Positions 63,855 to 64,000 of a stretch of DNA of 64,000 nt are shown piece after piece (position 1 is the first letter of the stretch; the number at the start of each line of letters is the position of its first letter). Source of the stretch: Bin87 sp965220055 (GTDB lineage: Bacteria; Chloroflexota; Dehalococcoidia; Lucifugimonadales; UBA3495); contig CBDCPE010000002.1 in NCBI GenBank assembly GCA_965220055.1, forward strand, positions 248,001 to 312,000, read 5' to 3'. A program made the position numbers and the translations under genes. Under the pieces are notes generated by a model. The model worked only from the letters and a program-made list of their open reading frames with translations, was not told the origin of the DNA and did not search any database.

Positions 63855-64000
63855 ATGATGACTACACGCCAGAGGAGCGCGAAACCGGTGGGAAAGACCG
63901 CAAGGGAGCGGCAGCGTCTGCCAGCGGAGCTGTCCCAGTTGAACCTGAACGCTGGGGGCATTGACGTGGGCGCCACCAGCCATTTCGTGGCGGTGCCTGC
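63855..64000 (+). CDS. IS110-family transposase, N-terminal part (runs off the window)
   Basis: ATG 63855 or 63858 follows GAGGGG. The peptide MMTTRQRSAKPVGKTARERQ ends LNLNAGGIDVGATSHFVAVPA, the start of the DEDD domain of IS110 transposases with its first Asp. It is a different IS110 from the one at 18577. The gene continues past 64000. Confidence 0.85.
   Translation, partial: MMTTRQRSAKPVGKTARERQRLPAELSQLNLNAGGIDVGATSHFVAVP

Overview
The window is a high-GC bacterial chromosome segment crowded with insertion sequences and broken genes. I count thirteen complete or degenerate transposable elements, plus orphan transposase fragments of the IS21, IS110, IS630, IS1380 and Tn3 families. Gene content (DUF2339/DUF3999, lipoprotein serpin, DUF1538-PII, AztD-like zinc chaperone, many lipoproteins) would fit a Chloroflexota-type genome, perhaps a host-associated or streamlining lineage, but no rRNA, tRNA or marker gene is present, so the taxonomic call is weak. 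No CRISPR array was seen.

Layout. 0-5.7 kb: an istB remnant, an MFS-like transporter and a small membrane protein, followed by the first codons of a serpin cut off by a Tn3-family terminal repeat; then a degenerate Tn3 element and half an IS630. 5.7-15.1 kb: YtxH and DUF502 membrane proteins, an IS5 that truncates a nuclease-like gene, an L-isoaspartate methyltransferase-like enzyme, several exported or membrane proteins of unknown role and a 32-residue cysteine-rich ORF ending in a strong hairpin. 15.2-25.9 kb: an intact IS630, a DUF2339 gene split by IS110 with its DUF3999 partner, a META-domain lipoprotein split by an IS701/IS4-like element, and a frameshifted BsuPI lipoprotein. 26-34 kb: DUF2071, then a second copy of the 0.26-2.48 kb block that keeps the intact serpin, repeat-containing lipoproteins and an MFS transporter. 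34-41 kb: a three-gene toxin-antitoxin-like operon with a double MazF toxin, a four-gene translationally coupled DUF1538-DUF1538-PII-CBS operon, a tyrosine recombinase and a DUF2442/DUF4160 pair. 41.5-50.3 kb: a restriction-modification gene split by one of two identical inverted IS630 copies, a pentapeptide-repeat protein, a methylase remnant, a HEPN-like gene with an in-frame UGA, and a Tn3 remnant.

50.3-53.2 kb is the most interesting part. A 751-residue lipoprotein is a zinc ABC-transporter binding protein (ZnuA/AztC type) whose histidine-rich loop is replaced by a whole AztD-like beta-propeller chaperone. A Fur-family (Zur-like) gene sits upstream. Four copies of a GATAY-NNN-GTATC motif, spaced about 30 bp apart, precede the fusion gene, and a fifth lies on the predicted transcription start of the regulator. 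The transporter ATPase and permease expected downstream are missing; a Tn3 terminal repeat begins 4 bp after the stop codon.

53.2-64 kb: a 186-bp MITE with perfect 17-bp ends, three IS elements packed head to tail at TTA(G) sites, a decayed integrase, a DUF2207-DUF6232-like fusion, a PH-like gene truncated by a second copy of the IS701/IS4-like element, and the start of another IS110. Two mutational themes recur: 14-17 bp tandem duplications and single-base frameshifts, several of them in homopolymers; the latter could be real decay, programmed frameshifting in transposases, or sequencing error.
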